Shown: positions 16,975 to 27,665 of the stretch, piece by piece | Layout of the letters: each line of letters begins with the position of its first letter | How positions within the stretch are numbered: position 1 is the first letter of the stretch | Origin: a virus | DNA: 64,000 bases | Strand: one strand, 5' to 3' | IMG/VR virus record: IMGVR_UViG_3300032268_001383 | Coordinates: 1 to 64,000 of that record | The notes under the pieces: model-generated | What the model was told of the DNA's origin: nothing | Database searches by the model: none | What the model saw: only the letters and a program-made list of their open reading frames with translations | Made by a program: the position numbers and the translations under genes

Positions 16975-16985
16975 TTAATATATAA
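16975..16985 (+). promoter_or_regulatory. Candidate phage promoter box for the large virion operon
   Basis: TTAATATATAA ends 19 nt upstream of the ATG at 17005, the first gene of the 17.0-25.6 kb operon. Confidence 0.5.
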
Positions 16986-17004
16986 CAAAAAATTCAATTT
17001 TAAA

Positions 17005-20000
17005 ATGGCTATACAAAGCTCTTATGCGTCAGTCGCCGAACAGGTAGTAATATTTAATAATAATGTTGTAGATCTACTATCAAAAATAAATACATTAGTA
17101 ACTACTAGTGAATCTTCAGTATCTGTTAATATTACTGATACCACTGGTGTGATTAGACAATTTAATTTACCTTCTTTTGGATTTCTAAAATCAGAAATTG
17201 ACAGACTTAATAATAATGTTAATTCTATTTATAGTATAAATGATGCTGGTGCCTTAATCCAACCTTCAAATGGCACTAAATTCAGAAAAATAATTACAGT
17301 GGATTTAAATAGAGAACCAAATGACTTAGGAACTTTGGCAAATTTCACAAATTTCAAAACAAAGAAAAACTGGTTTTTTGATAGTCTACTAAATCCACAA
17401 CTTTTTATTGAACTTGACTTAACAAACCAAGTTGAGAATAATGTCAGAAAGGTTTTATGTAGAAGATACATCCCTGAATTTGCTAAAGATGTGTCAGGTA
17501 GTTTTACACCACTTGGTCAATCAGCTGTTAATAGTTTTAATAATTTATTCAGAGGTAAGAATGATTTTACATTAGATGATTTCTTACAATGGCACCGTAG
17601 TACACCTGGGGTACTATCACCTAATAATCCAAATTATGACGAGCAAATGTTTGATTTTGAACCAAATCGTCTCGAATTTGATGGTACATTCACGGTAATT
17701 AGAATTGAAGAAGATACTATCAATAGAAAGTTATTCTATCATATAAATTCTTTGAATTATGTAAGAAATTTGGTCACTGGTGGCGAAACCATTCAGCAGA
17801 ATACTCAGTTAAAAGTTGGTGATGAGTTGATTATAAACGTACCTATCACTTCTACAAGATATAAAATAATTGAGATTTCTACAACTGCCTCAAACCCGAG
17901 AATTAGAGTTGAAAGGATAGAAGGAAATGAACCAATCCCGGTTGGTGTACAAACTCTAAAAATATATTCTCCAGTAATTTACGATAAAAAAGTTCTTGTA
18001 AGCGTTGGATACAATGAAAGAAATACATTATTTGTAAAGGCTCTCAATATGGACAATTACATATTGTCTAAAAATTGGAGCAGTGGTGTTGGATTCTGGA
18101 CAAATGACTTGAGAGATATTGATAGTGGATTATCCATGGAACAATTTTACACTGATAGTGTTTTAGATTATGGACAAGTTTTGACAGATTTAGTCTCGAA
18201 AAAAACTCCCGATGTTTTAGCAGCGACTCCAAATATTGTGAACTTGCTAGCGGATAATTTCAAAGTTGTACAAATTAATAGGCACTTAACAGATACACCC
18301 GACTCTAATAATTTAAAAATAAAACATAATCAACAAAAGAATCTTAAATCTGAAATACAGCAATTATCGGATGCAATACAACAGAAAAATAAACAACTAA
18401 AAATACAGAGGTTTACTTCTGATGCAGAAAGAAAACAATTTTCAAATGAACTAAATTCATTGAATAATCAAAAAGAATCAAAGAACAAATTGCTGAGTTC
18501 TGTGACTAGTGAAATTTTGAGTCTCTCTAATACAATTGATACTAGAGTAGAACCAATTTTCAGAATTAGAGGTTTTTGGTCGTTACCACAGCCGGTAATA
18601 ACCAAGGGAACAAAACCACAAGAAGTTGTTCAATTCCGAGTGCAATATAAATACCTAAGCAAAGATGGTAGAGAATCACCAATTGAAACTACTGTGTTAG
18701 CCGATTCTGTGACTAGTAATACAACTGGTTCACTTTCAAATTGGATTGAATATAAGACGGATGTCAGAAAAAGGGTTCTTGACAATAGCACTGGTGTTTA
18801 TAATTGGCAATCCGAAGATTTGTCAAATCCAGATACTCCAAATATAAACCAATTAGATATTCCAATCAGAAGTGGTGAGCAGGTGTTGGTAAGAATTAAA
18901 TCGATTTCCGAAGTTGGGTGGCCGGAGTCTCCACTAGAATCAGACTGGTCAAATGAGTTAGTAATTGATTTCCCAGATAGTTTATCAACAATATTCAATG
19001 AAAGTAGTTCTATAATAACTGAGGCAACAAAAGAAGATATGAGAATTGCTGTTGAGAACGATTTGGCTGCTAAGGGTTTAGACGATCATTTATCGGAGCA
19101 AATAACTGTAAATAATGTAACTTATTATCACACTGCTAATAAAATTCTTTCAGGTTTTAGAGATGAAAACGGCACTGCAATAGACCTCTATCAATATATT
19201 TTAGCTTTAGAAACAAGAATCAAATCATTAGAAGAGCAAGTTAGGAAGGTTAAAGGTGAGCTCGAAATTATTGTTTATAGAAATAATGAATTATTCACAG
19301 TCACAAATGGATCTGAATTGACATTTACAGTTGAGTGTGAAGATTATTTGGATCAATATAGCGCAACTGGTGTACCTACTGGTAGAGTATATCAAAATAA
19401 TATTTATGTCATAAAGGATTTCTTAGTAAAGTTTAGAAATAAATCGGTAGATTCACCCCTGGGATTACTATCTAATAGAAACTATTCAAATAGTAACAGT
19501 GACTTCTTTAATTCAACTGCACCACAGGTATTCTGGGTTAATCAACTTAATGAGTTGATTGTAGATAATTCTACTGGAGCAACAAAAACTCAGAAAAACA
19601 ATCAATTTATCTGGTCCACGAATTTTGATTCAGTAACAGTAAAATCAGCTACAAAACTTTCGGAAAATATTGGTAATCGATTTTCGAACAATGTGAATAG
19701 TAATATTTCACAACTAAACACAACAAATTCAATTACAGATGTTTTGAGTTCAGACGAATACAATATTGGATATTCGGAAAAGACTATATTATCGTTTATA
19801 GGTAATAATAATTCATTACTGGATACGTCAAAGTGGTTAGATAATAAAGTTTCAATTGCGTCAACAACAAAGCTGTTATCAACAATACATCCACAGATTC
19901 AAAATTTAGATAAGATAGTCGAAACTAATGTATCAAAGGTAAGGGCAATCAAAGGTGGTGAGGCAAATGATGTCGATGTTCCAATAAACATTTATTTTAA

Positions 20001-20223
20001 GATGAATGCTTTAGATCCAACACAAGACGGATTGAATTATAAATACATTAATTTAAATTCCGCTAAAGATACAGTAAAACACATAAAGAAGGTTAAATTT
20101 TTCTTAGAGAATGAGGAAGAAAATAGGCCTTTTGTTTTTACTTTGAAGTTTATTTTGAATAGAAGTAGAGTAGTGACTAGAAAAACATCAAATACATCTG
20201 CTACACAATTATTAAATAAATAA
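17005..20223 (+). CDS. Large virion protein, probably baseplate or tail
   Basis: A 1072-residue protein, first in a translationally coupled operon (stop and next start share a base, TAATG). No close family is recognised. Visible parts are an Asn/Ser-rich beta-region with an oligomerisation-like N-terminus (1-75), a coiled coil (about 435-510, rich in Gln/Lys/Leu), an FN3-like stretch (about 535-655 with VVQFRVQYKYLSKDGRESP and VLVRIKSISEVGW), a second short coiled coil (about 730-755) and a beta-rich C-terminus. The size and company of very large partners suggest a baseplate wedge or tail-attached structure. Confidence 0.6.
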   Translation: MAIQSSYASVAEQVVIFNNNVVDLLSKINTLVTTSESSVSVNITDTTGVIRQFNLPSFGFLKSEIDRLNNNVNSIYSINDAGALIQPSNGTKFRKIITVDLNREPNDLGTLANFTNFKTKKNWFFDSLLNPQLFIELDLTNQVENNVRKVLCRRYIPEFAKDVSGSFTPLGQSAVNSFNNLFRGKNDFTLDDFLQWHRSTPGVLSPNNPNYDEQMFDFEPNRLEFDGTFTVIRIEEDTINRKLFYHINSLNYVRNLVTGGETIQQNTQLKVGDELIINVPITSTRYKIIEISTTASNPRIRVERIEGNEPIPVGVQTLKIYSPVIYDKKVLVSVGYNERNTLFVKALNMDNYILSKNWSSGVGFWTNDLRDIDSGLSMEQFYTDSVLDYGQVLTDLVSKKTPDVLAATPNIVNLLADNFKVVQINRHLTDTPDSNNLKIKHNQQKNLKSEIQQLSDAIQQKNKQLKIQRFTSDAERKQFSNELNSLNNQKESKNKLLSSVTSEILSLSNTIDTRVEPIFRIRGFWSLPQPVITKGTKPQEVVQFRVQYKYLSKDGRESPIETTVLADSVTSNTTGSLSNWIEYKTDVRKRVLDNSTGVYNWQSEDLSNPDTPNINQLDIPIRSGEQVLVRIKSISEVGWPESPLESDWSNELVIDFPDSLSTIFNESSSIITEATKEDMRIAVENDLAAKGLDDHLSEQITVNNVTYYHTANKILSGFRDENGTAIDLYQYILALETRIKSLEEQVRKVKGELEIIVYRNNELFTVTNGSELTFTVECEDYLDQYSATGVPTGRVYQNNIYVIKDFLVKFRNKSVDSPLGLLSNRNYSNSNSDFFNSTAPQVFWVNQLNELIVDNSTGATKTQKNNQFIWSTNFDSVTVKSATKLSENIGNRFSNNVNSNISQLNTTNSITDVLSSDEYNIGYSEKTILSFIGNNNSLLDTSKWLDNKVSIASTTKLLSTIHPQIQNLDKIVETNVSKVRAIKGGEANDVDVPINIYFKMNALDPTQDGLNYKYINLNSAKDTVKHIKKVKFFLENEEENRPFVFTLKFILNRSRVVTRKTSNTSATQLLNK

Positions 20224-23200
20224 TGAAGAGTCACGCAATATTAAGAACTAATGTCGGGTTAACAACTAACGCAAAGGTAATGGTGAGTAGTAATTACTCA
20301 CTGTTCATAGATTCGATAATATCAACTTCAGCTCTATCATCTACGAAATATAAAAGAAGAGAATTTAATAAGTCAAATTATTTAGATGAAATTATACCAA
20401 TCTTTTTCAAAGATACACCAGCGGATGTTGCATTTTTTATAAAAGATGACTTTGACAATAAAAATATGTCAAAAGATTTTGCCAAGCAATATGATGATAT
20501 TTACCAATATAGTGCAAGAAATATAACTGAAAATAAAGATTATAGAGAGGAATTCGAATATTTTGCCCCATTACATATTTCAAAAGGTAATTTACCTTCA
20601 AATTTTGTTATATTTAGAATTGATGGTCCCGGATTAAACATTATGAATAAAGATAATTTCAATGATGAAATTGTCAACAAACTTAAATGTGTAAAAATTT
20701 TTGATATGACAAGGTCAACACCTTTGGGTGAATGGTTAGATTTAAACATAACTTCAAATAGGAATTTCCCATCTACTGGTCTTTATATCGATTTTAGAAA
20801 ATTAGAATTCTCAACTTGGAATGGAATCGATTATGAAACTGGTGGTTATAGTGAAAAATCATTCATGTTAGATGATGTTCTTAGTAAAGAACAAACATAT
20901 CTAGATTTTGAAAAATTCATATTAGAAGGTTATAAGAATAATAAAGTAGTTTATCCAAGTATTATAAATTTTAGTTTTCTATTTGATGATACACCGGCTA
21001 CTCAGACTTCACTAAGAACTTGGTCATTGAATCGATATCTTGGATTTTATTTAGATAGTCTAGAATTCGTAAAATATGTTAGTCCATATATTCTATTGTC
21101 ACTAAAATCAGATGTTGTTATAGACTCTAATAATATAATTTATAGTCTATCAGAGGGCAACCCATTTTTAGAATCATTCAGAAACGAGGAAAATTTTTAT
21201 ATAGAAATAGGTGGTGTATTCTATAAAATTGAAAGATTTTTAGAACAATTACCTTCAGTGGTTGATAAGGTGCAGATAAGTAATGTATTTTTTGAGGATT
21301 TACCCAATCAATCATTTATCACAAGGTATAAAATAATAAGTGATGTCAATTTAGAGGGAAGACAATCAGAAATAAATAAAAATCTTGTTTATCTAGATTC
21401 TTCAACAGGTAATAAATTGTTATACAGCGATAAATCGACATTCGAAATCGAAGGTTTTGATGATGCTGACGTTTGGTTGATAGAAATAAATAATAAATTT
21501 CATAACATAGTTAAAAGGGATGGTGATTTTTATATAAACACCGACTCTGGATTTTATCAGACTTTAGATAAATTTGAGTATTATATTAACGACCCTGATC
21601 CAAAATTTAGAGTAAGTATTTCATTAAAGGTTGGTGAAAATATTGCCCCTAAACAATTTGGAATTTACAGATGTAAGTTTACTGATATCAAGGATTTTGA
21701 TACTGATATTGTAGATACCGAATATTCTAAATTTGAATATATGTATGTAGGAAAACCTACCATTACAGACGAAACTAAGATGTATGCTGTTAATGTTGAT
21801 TCTAGATCGTTACCAAAAGATTTAGATGATTTCAAGATTAATGGAACCGTAGTAAATATACCTGCTTCATCTGAGTATATAGCAAATTCTGAAATATTTA
21901 GAATAGAGGATAATGACTTATCTATACTATGGAAGAAAAATTCACAAAGAATCAAATGGGGATTTAAAAATTCAATCTCCTCAAATGATTATGCATACTT
22001 ATTAAATAACTCTTTTTCATCAGAAGATTATAATAGAACTGTGAACCCCTATAACCCTGCACCCGGGAGACTTGATAGAAATTTAGACTATTTTTATACA
22101 GTTAATGCTGATTCTTCTGAATATTCTCATCAAAGCCTACATATTGTTGATGATGGTTTCGTGAATTTTGGGGGCGCGGATAACATCAATAATTTATTAA
22201 GACTAACAGGAATCTTAGATATAAGTTATTTTAGTTTATATGATAAGATTGAAATCACTTTGGATAATAATACTATTCCTGCATACAACACAACTACGAT
22301 AATTGAAAGTATTGATTTTCTGGTAAACTCTGGTTGGAGAATAACAACATCTCTGAATTTCATGGGTGGTACCGTTTCCGGTAAGATAAAAAACCAAACA
22401 AGAACCCCATTCTCATTAAATAAATATTTGAATATTGGACACGAATCTGATTATTTTACTGAATTTTTTAGTAAAAAAACTAATTTTGATTCTGGAAATT
22501 TGGTGAAAAATACGAAAAAGTGGTCATTATTCAACACAGGTGATGGAAGTATTCCAAATATAACCTTATTCAGAGGGTTGAAATTCAAAGTACAAAATGT
22601 TAGTGGATTGAAAGTAAAAGAAGATTTTATTGAGGCTATAAACACAAGTTCTAATAATGAATTTGAAAATTACAAATTTTCTATACTTTTAAGTAAGAAT
22701 AATTACACCGTATCATCCGATGTACAATCCATAAATATCGCAACAGTAAGTTATTCAAATAATACTATGAAATGGATAATTATTGATGAATGGAAACATG
22801 ATAAGATATACTCCGGAGGTGATATTGTAAAATGGAATGAGTCAATTTACATATCATTGACTCAATCTCAAATAGTAGATCCGAATATTTTCCCAGCTAA
22901 TTCAAATCAATGGGGTATTTATACTAATAAAAACATATTTTGGAATCCAGTTGTAGATGGTTCTTCTCCAACTATTTCGAAAAATAATATGTTGGGGTTA
23001 GGTCAATTTTTGTTTGATTCATCTACAATTTTACCACCACTTGTATTTAATCATGGGGAATACTATTATTCTTCTGGTGGTTCTGGAATAAATTTCTGGA
23101 ATCCTAACCTAACTTATAGTATTGGGAACAGTGTTTTATATCAAGATAAGATTTGGACATCAACCACAAGTAGCAATACATTCAGACCCAAATCAAATTC

Positions 23201-24524
23201 AACATATATAGAAAGTGATGGTACCTATCAAGACTATTGGATTTTAGATAGCAACTCAAATTCAATATGGACTTCTGTTGAATTATGGAGTCCACTTATA
23301 GATTATAATCAGACAAATTCAAATTGGAACAATTCTTTTACACCAGGTCATTATGTTATCTTCGAAGATGTGGTTTATGCCACAATTACAAGTCCAACTA
23401 TAGGGGTTAATCCGAAACTTGATATAAGTTGGAAAAGAGTTTATAGTTTTGTGCAAGATACTAATTTTTTCTACTTCAACAATTTCAACAATGGTAACAA
23501 TCCAATTATAAAAATGAATAATCGATATTACCTATGTATTGATAATGGTGAAAGAAATATTCCAAACACATATTCAACACTAGAAAATGGTATCAACATT
23601 TATATAAACAAAAAGTGGAAAAATATTCTAATAAATATTTATGTCAATGACAACACTTACACAATTTCTGAAGATTTAGGTTTATCTACAATAATTTTCA
23701 AGAGAGACAATCTTTCTAACACAAAAAGAGACGATATTTATCTGGATTTATATTCTAAATTAACGGCTAATAATTTTATGAATGCCTTAAATGATTTAGA
23801 TAATCCATATGAATTTTCAGATAAAGTAAGATATATAGTTATTGAGGAAGATTTATCACTTAAGATTTGGAACTTTAATGATTTGAATTCGGTCTCGAGC
23901 TTACCCTATATTATTAGCTGTGAGGGTCCAGATGAATTCTTAGTTAAGTTAGACTCTTTTAAAGTTGAACCATCAACAATCTCTCTTAGTGAAATAAAAC
24001 CAAGAAGAAGATTATTAAACGGTGATATTAATTCGATGGAACAAATAAATTATTATTCGGATTTAAGTTTATCTACAATTATTAAAGATAATAAATCTGA
24101 TAGTGTCAAAGTTATAAATTATTCATCTCTGAAAAATAATTTATATAACAATTTATTCAGACACAGTGGGTATTATTCCCCAATATTTCACGATATAGAA
24201 ATTTTTGAGTCTTCTAATAACTATAAATTTGATACAACTCTAACTAATTTTGGTAAAATTAAAGAAAGAGTCATTTCGAAAATAAATAGACAGAACAACA
24301 TTTTGAAACTTAGAAATAATTCAAATTTAGTTTCTATCTATCCGATGTTAGATGAATTTGGTTACCACACAATTTCATTTTATATTTTTAAATCCACTTG
24401 GGATTTAGAATATCATATTGAATGTCAGGAAATACCACAAACAGAAGTCGTCACTGGAAATCAATCTATACAGTTTATTCCACAGAATAATAGTACAATC
24501 AATTCAAACTTAAATTTATTATAA
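20223..24524 (+). CDS. Very large virion protein with carbohydrate-binding-like repeats
   Basis: A 1433-residue protein, second in the operon. The N-terminal two thirds are Asp/Asn/Phe-rich alternating strands with no recognised domain. Between about residues 855 and 1080 three segments follow the pattern W-x(5-7)-Y-x-x-G-[DNH]-x-V-x(5-8)-[YW], as in WKHDKIYSGGDIVKWNESIY, and resemble the small carbohydrate-binding module type 5/12 found in chitinases and phage tails. This hints at glycan recognition at the host surface. Its start shares one base with the preceding stop and its stop shares one base with the next start. Confidence 0.6.
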   Translation: MKSHAILRTNVGLTTNAKVMVSSNYSLFIDSIISTSALSSTKYKRREFNKSNYLDEIIPIFFKDTPADVAFFIKDDFDNKNMSKDFAKQYDDIYQYSARNITENKDYREEFEYFAPLHISKGNLPSNFVIFRIDGPGLNIMNKDNFNDEIVNKLKCVKIFDMTRSTPLGEWLDLNITSNRNFPSTGLYIDFRKLEFSTWNGIDYETGGYSEKSFMLDDVLSKEQTYLDFEKFILEGYKNNKVVYPSIINFSFLFDDTPATQTSLRTWSLNRYLGFYLDSLEFVKYVSPYILLSLKSDVVIDSNNIIYSLSEGNPFLESFRNEENFYIEIGGVFYKIERFLEQLPSVVDKVQISNVFFEDLPNQSFITRYKIISDVNLEGRQSEINKNLVYLDSSTGNKLLYSDKSTFEIEGFDDADVWLIEINNKFHNIVKRDGDFYINTDSGFYQTLDKFEYYINDPDPKFRVSISLKVGENIAPKQFGIYRCKFTDIKDFDTDIVDTEYSKFEYMYVGKPTITDETKMYAVNVDSRSLPKDLDDFKINGTVVNIPASSEYIANSEIFRIEDNDLSILWKKNSQRIKWGFKNSISSNDYAYLLNNSFSSEDYNRTVNPYNPAPGRLDRNLDYFYTVNADSSEYSHQSLHIVDDGFVNFGGADNINNLLRLTGILDISYFSLYDKIEITLDNNTIPAYNTTTIIESIDFLVNSGWRITTSLNFMGGTVSGKIKNQTRTPFSLNKYLNIGHESDYFTEFFSKKTNFDSGNLVKNTKKWSLFNTGDGSIPNITLFRGLKFKVQNVSGLKVKEDFIEAINTSSNNEFENYKFSILLSKNNYTVSSDVQSINIATVSYSNNTMKWIIIDEWKHDKIYSGGDIVKWNESIYISLTQSQIVDPNIFPANSNQWGIYTNKNIFWNPVVDGSSPTISKNNMLGLGQFLFDSSTILPPLVFNHGEYYYSSGGSGINFWNPNLTYSIGNSVLYQDKIWTSTTSSNTFRPKSNSTYIESDGTYQDYWILDSNSNSIWTSVELWSPLIDYNQTNSNWNNSFTPGHYVIFEDVVYATITSPTIGVNPKLDISWKRVYSFVQDTNFFYFNNFNNGNNPIIKMNNRYYLCIDNGERNIPNTYSTLENGINIYINKKWKNILINIYVNDNTYTISEDLGLSTIIFKRDNLSNTKRDDIYLDLYSKLTANNFMNALNDLDNPYEFSDKVRYIVIEEDLSLKIWNFNDLNSVSSLPYIISCEGPDEFLVKLDSFKVEPSTISLSEIKPRRRLLNGDINSMEQINYYSDLSLSTIIKDNKSDSVKVINYSSLKNNLYNNLFRHSGYYSPIFHDIEIFESSNNYKFDTTLTNFGKIKERVISKINRQNNILKLRNNSNLVSIYPMLDEFGYHTISFYIFKSTWDLEYHIECQEIPQTEVVTGNQSIQFIPQNNSTINSNLNLL

Positions 24525-25204
24525 TGAGAAGAAGTTATATTAGTCCAGAATTCAATTATATACCAGTCAATGGGAGTTTCAATATGTTAGAACAAAGTTC
24601 ATTTTTTGGTTCTAAAATGTTAGAGATATCAGATTCTATAGATATAAAAAACGAAAGTATTATTTATTACCAACAAAATACAAATGAGCAACTAGATTTA
24701 TTGGTAGAGTCCAATTTGACTCAAATAGTTTATGATACAGTACAAGATAAAAATAGGAATCATACTATTACAATTGATAACTCACAAAAAAATAACAATC
24801 CAAGATGGATAATAGACATTAAAATCAGAGAGATTTTAAGAAACTATATTTTTGCAAATTTGAAAAAATTTAGAACTTTTGAAGGTGTGAGAAACAATAT
24901 GGTGGTTGATAAGAATGTTGATGAATCAATCAAAAAATATATAGATCTGAACGTTTTGGGTAGATATAAGTTCAAGAGTGTAGAATTGTATTATAAACCA
25001 ATAGACTTATTAACATCTGGTAGTTTAAAATTAGAAAATAAATTTGATGTGAATATAGAGATTTTTCCAAATTCATTATTTACTAAAATACAAACTGAAA
25101 CTGACCCAGAATATAGAGATGTAAAGGTCTCATTTTATCAAGACAAGGATTTTTCCAAATTCTCTTTCAACTACTATTTCAATCTATATTTCGAGAAATT
25201 ATGA
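24524..25204 (+). CDS. Virion-operon protein, unknown
   Basis: A 226-residue protein, third gene of the operon, coupled to its neighbours by TAATG and ATGA overlaps. It starts MRRSYISPEFNYIPVNGSFNMLEQ and has a mixed fold ending in paired aromatic strands (FSFNYYFNLYFEKL). No family is recognised; tight coupling implies a fixed stoichiometric role with the two giant proteins upstream. Confidence 0.55.
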   Translation: MRRSYISPEFNYIPVNGSFNMLEQSSFFGSKMLEISDSIDIKNESIIYYQQNTNEQLDLLVESNLTQIVYDTVQDKNRNHTITIDNSQKNNNPRWIIDIKIREILRNYIFANLKKFRTFEGVRNNMVVDKNVDESIKKYIDLNVLGRYKFKSVELYYKPIDLLTSGSLKLENKFDVNIEIFPNSLFTKIQTETDPEYRDVKVSFYQDKDFSKFSFNYYFNLYFEKL

Positions 25205-25596
25205 GTAATAACGATAAAATTTATAAGAACCTGATTACTATTTTGAAATTATTTCAAAATAGACCTTATCATTTAGCGAAGTATTTAATTGAAAATGAAT
25301 CACTTAGCCAAGAATTTATGGAAAAAGTCAAAAATAGCGAAAAATTAAATAAAATAAATGAAGGTGAAACCGATAGTTTTATTAAGGCAATTCATTTTAT
25401 TGATATTTCACACATGAAAGATTTTTTTGATTCATTGACCGATGACGGGGATAGTATAGATGATCAAAGAGATATAGTTTCTGATTTGAATAAAAAATTA
25501 GATAGATTCATAAAAGAAGAAAAATATGAAGATGCTATCAGAATCAGAGACTATATGGTAAAGAATAATATAGATAGAAAGGGTGATAATTTTTAA
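25201..25596 (+). CDS. Small protein with a UVR-like motif
   Basis: A 131-residue helical protein. Residues about 94-118 (LNKKLDRFIKEEKYEDAIRIRD) match the UVR motif of UvrB/UvrC and ClpC-type proteins, which mediates protein-protein contacts. The rest is charged and helical. The start overlaps the previous stop (ATGA). It may be an assembly or chaperone partner of the virion operon. Confidence 0.6.
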   Translation: MSNNDKIYKNLITILKLFQNRPYHLAKYLIENESLSQEFMEKVKNSEKLNKINEGETDSFIKAIHFIDISHMKDFFDSLTDDGDSIDDQRDIVSDLNKKLDRFIKEEKYEDAIRIRDYMVKNNIDRKGDNF

Positions 25597-25650
25597 ACTA
25601 ATTATAAATTTAAGAATACAATTATTGTAACTCTTAAAAATTATAAAATA

Positions 25651-26739
25651 ATGGGTAAAAAAAATCATTACGGCGATCTCCGTTTTCAGGATCAAGACTT
25701 TTTCGAAGATATTCTAATCAATGAGAATCCGGACTTTCTTTCAAGAGGGGAATTAGAAGAACTTTACAAAAACTATGATGTCAAAATTCCACAGATAGGG
25801 AAAGTGGCAAGTGTAGTATATGTTGGGACTGCTTGTTCAGATTTTGTATTTGATGGTGGATTTAAAGATTATGTAAGAATAGAAGAAAAACCAAATGAAT
25901 CCAAGTATTTAGTTAATACTAATATAGGTGACACTCTTGACATTTTAGTAACAGCAATTGATGAAACAAACTTCCAAATTAGTGGTAGCATCGCAGCTCT
26001 CTATGAAAGTAAGGCAAGACATTCTCTTACCAATCTTGACTATGGGACTCCAGTAATGGTTGGTGTCAAAGAACTTACACCAGCTGGATATTCAGTGGAT
26101 ATCTACTATGAAAGTGTAACTATACCAGGTTTTATGCCGAACACTTTAGCGGGTATTAACAAACTTTCATCACCTGAATCAATCATCGGTCAAACTTTTG
26201 AAGTAATGATTGAATCATTCTCGAATGATGAAGGAACTTATATCGTGAGTAGAAGAAGATACCTACAAAGTTTGATTCCTCAAGCAATCAAACAACTAAT
26301 GAACAATGTTGTTTATGAAGGAACTGTTACGGGTACAACTACGTTCGGTATCTTCGTTGAATTCAAAGATTGTTTAACTGGTATGATTCACAAAACGAAT
26401 CTGAATCCAGAACTTCAAGAAAGAATTGGTGAAGTACTTCCTGGTATGATAATTCAGTTTTACATCAAAGAAATTATTAAGGACAAAATCATTTTGACAC
26501 AAGTTCTTAAAGAAAGTCTTTGGGATTCTATTAAAGTAAATCAAACTATTACTGGTAAAGTTAGAGATGTTAAATCTTTCGGTGTACTTGTAAGTTTGGA
26601 TGAAGAAACTAATGGATTGATTCACACTTCTGAGCTTGAAAAGGCGAGTAAGAAATTCCAGAGTGGTGATGAAGTTAAAGTTAGAATCATCGCTGTTGAT
26701 AGGATGAATCGAAAAATCTTTTTATCAGTCGCCAATTAA
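25651..26739 (+). CDS. S1-repeat RNA-binding protein (ribosomal protein S1-like)
   Basis: A 362-residue protein built of four S1-type OB folds: about 47-114, 131-204, 219-285 and 296-361. The last two are clear (YEGTVTGTTTFGIFVEF...GMIHKTN and ITGKVRDVKSFGVLVSL...GLIHTSEL); the first two are divergent. An N-terminal acidic segment (1-45) resembles the part of S1 that contacts the ribosome (inference). In hosts that ignore Shine-Dalgarno sites, S1-type proteins help load mRNA, so this may favour phage transcripts. A strong terminator follows. Confidence 0.8.
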   Translation: MGKKNHYGDLRFQDQDFFEDILINENPDFLSRGELEELYKNYDVKIPQIGKVASVVYVGTACSDFVFDGGFKDYVRIEEKPNESKYLVNTNIGDTLDILVTAIDETNFQISGSIAALYESKARHSLTNLDYGTPVMVGVKELTPAGYSVDIYYESVTIPGFMPNTLAGINKLSSPESIIGQTFEVMIESFSNDEGTYIVSRRRYLQSLIPQAIKQLMNNVVYEGTVTGTTTFGIFVEFKDCLTGMIHKTNLNPELQERIGEVLPGMIIQFYIKEIIKDKIILTQVLKESLWDSIKVNQTITGKVRDVKSFGVLVSLDEETNGLIHTSELEKASKKFQSGDEVKVRIIAVDRMNRKIFLSVAN

Positions 26740-26744
26740 AAACT

Positions 26745-26770
26745 AAAATCCAGATGAAAATCTGGATTTT
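26745..26770 (+). terminator. Hairpin terminator after the S1-like gene
   Basis: An 11-bp stem (26745-26755 with 26760-26770), GAAA loop and a run of T. It starts 5 nt after the stop. Confidence 0.9.
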
Positions 26771-26796
26771 TTTTTCTGTATCTATGTAATATAAAC

Positions 26797-26826
26797 AAAA
26801 AAACCTCGAAAATTCGAGGTTTTTTT
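26797..26826 (-). terminator. Hairpin terminator for the convergent gene
   Basis: A long stem (A-run plus CCTCGAA at 26797-26810, paired with 26813-26826) next to the stop of the minus-strand gene at 26828. Confidence 0.8.
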
Positions 26827-26827
26827 T

Positions 26828-27571
26828 TTACATTGTTTCAAAAATATTTTTAAAATTTTTATCAAGTATTTCTGAAAAATCTTCTGGCGTTAATCCATAA
26901 GTGCTACCGATTTTCTTTATAGCCCAATCAACCACTGACAAATTATTTCTTGTTTTATCTAGGGCAGATTTGAATAAGACTTCTGTTAGTATTTTAGTTT
27001 TTTCCACTTCTGAATAAAGTTCAATTTTTCTTTTTTTCTTGTCAACTTTTGCTAAATCTGGGTTCTCATCAAATACTAATTTTAGATTTATATCTCTAGT
27101 TTCATCCGCAGTACATTTTCTAAAAGAATAAGTTTTATAAAATCTCGTTGCACCTTCTACTTTAATTTCTAATTCTTCATGAGAATTTCCAAAATTTGAT
27201 TTATAAACTTTGATATTTATTTTGTCAACTTTATATTTTTTTCCCTCAACTAAACTACTATGTGAGTTTCTTTGATAAACTACATAATCTCCCTCCTTAA
27301 TATTATCTTTTGTTATTCTATATTCCCAGAAATTGATATGAGTCATTTTATGATTTTGACATTCCCAATCAATTTTGGGAAGTTCATCTCCATTCTCCAT
27401 TTTAAAATTAAGAACACTGAAACTTTGGGAAACACCATCATTCAATTTTACCGTGATTCTAAATCGATGCCATCTATTTTTTTGTGATGTTGGATTATTT
27501 ATTAGATTTATTACTTCGTAGGTTGCACCTTTGACAAGTCTTTTGGTATTAACTTTACTGACTACTTTCAT
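26828..27571 (-). CDS. Unknown protein with two SH3-like barrels
   Basis: A 247-residue protein. Two segments, LVKGATYEVINLI (about 11-23) and VEGKKYKVDKINI (about 107-119), look like the first strand of small beta-barrels, giving a tandem repeat. The C-terminal third is helical and Lys/Glu-rich. No enzymatic motif is visible. It is a single gene with its own terminator. Confidence 0.5.
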   Translation of the reverse strand: MKVVSKVNTKRLVKGATYEVINLINNPTSQKNRWHRFRITVKLNDGVSQSFSVLNFKMENGDELPKIDWECQNHKMTHINFWEYRITKDNIKEGDYVVYQRNSHSSLVEGKKYKVDKINIKVYKSNFGNSHEELEIKVEGATRFYKTYSFRKCTADETRDINLKLVFDENPDLAKVDKKKRKIELYSEVEKTKILTEVLFKSALDKTRNNLSVVDWAIKKIGSTYGLTPEDFSEILDKNFKNIFETM

Positions 27572-27665
27572 TTTTATTTTATTAAATTGTTGGTTATTTC
27601 TATATTTTATCTAAGATTTGTTTAGAACAAAAGAAAAAAATACTATATAAAAATAAAAATTATTT

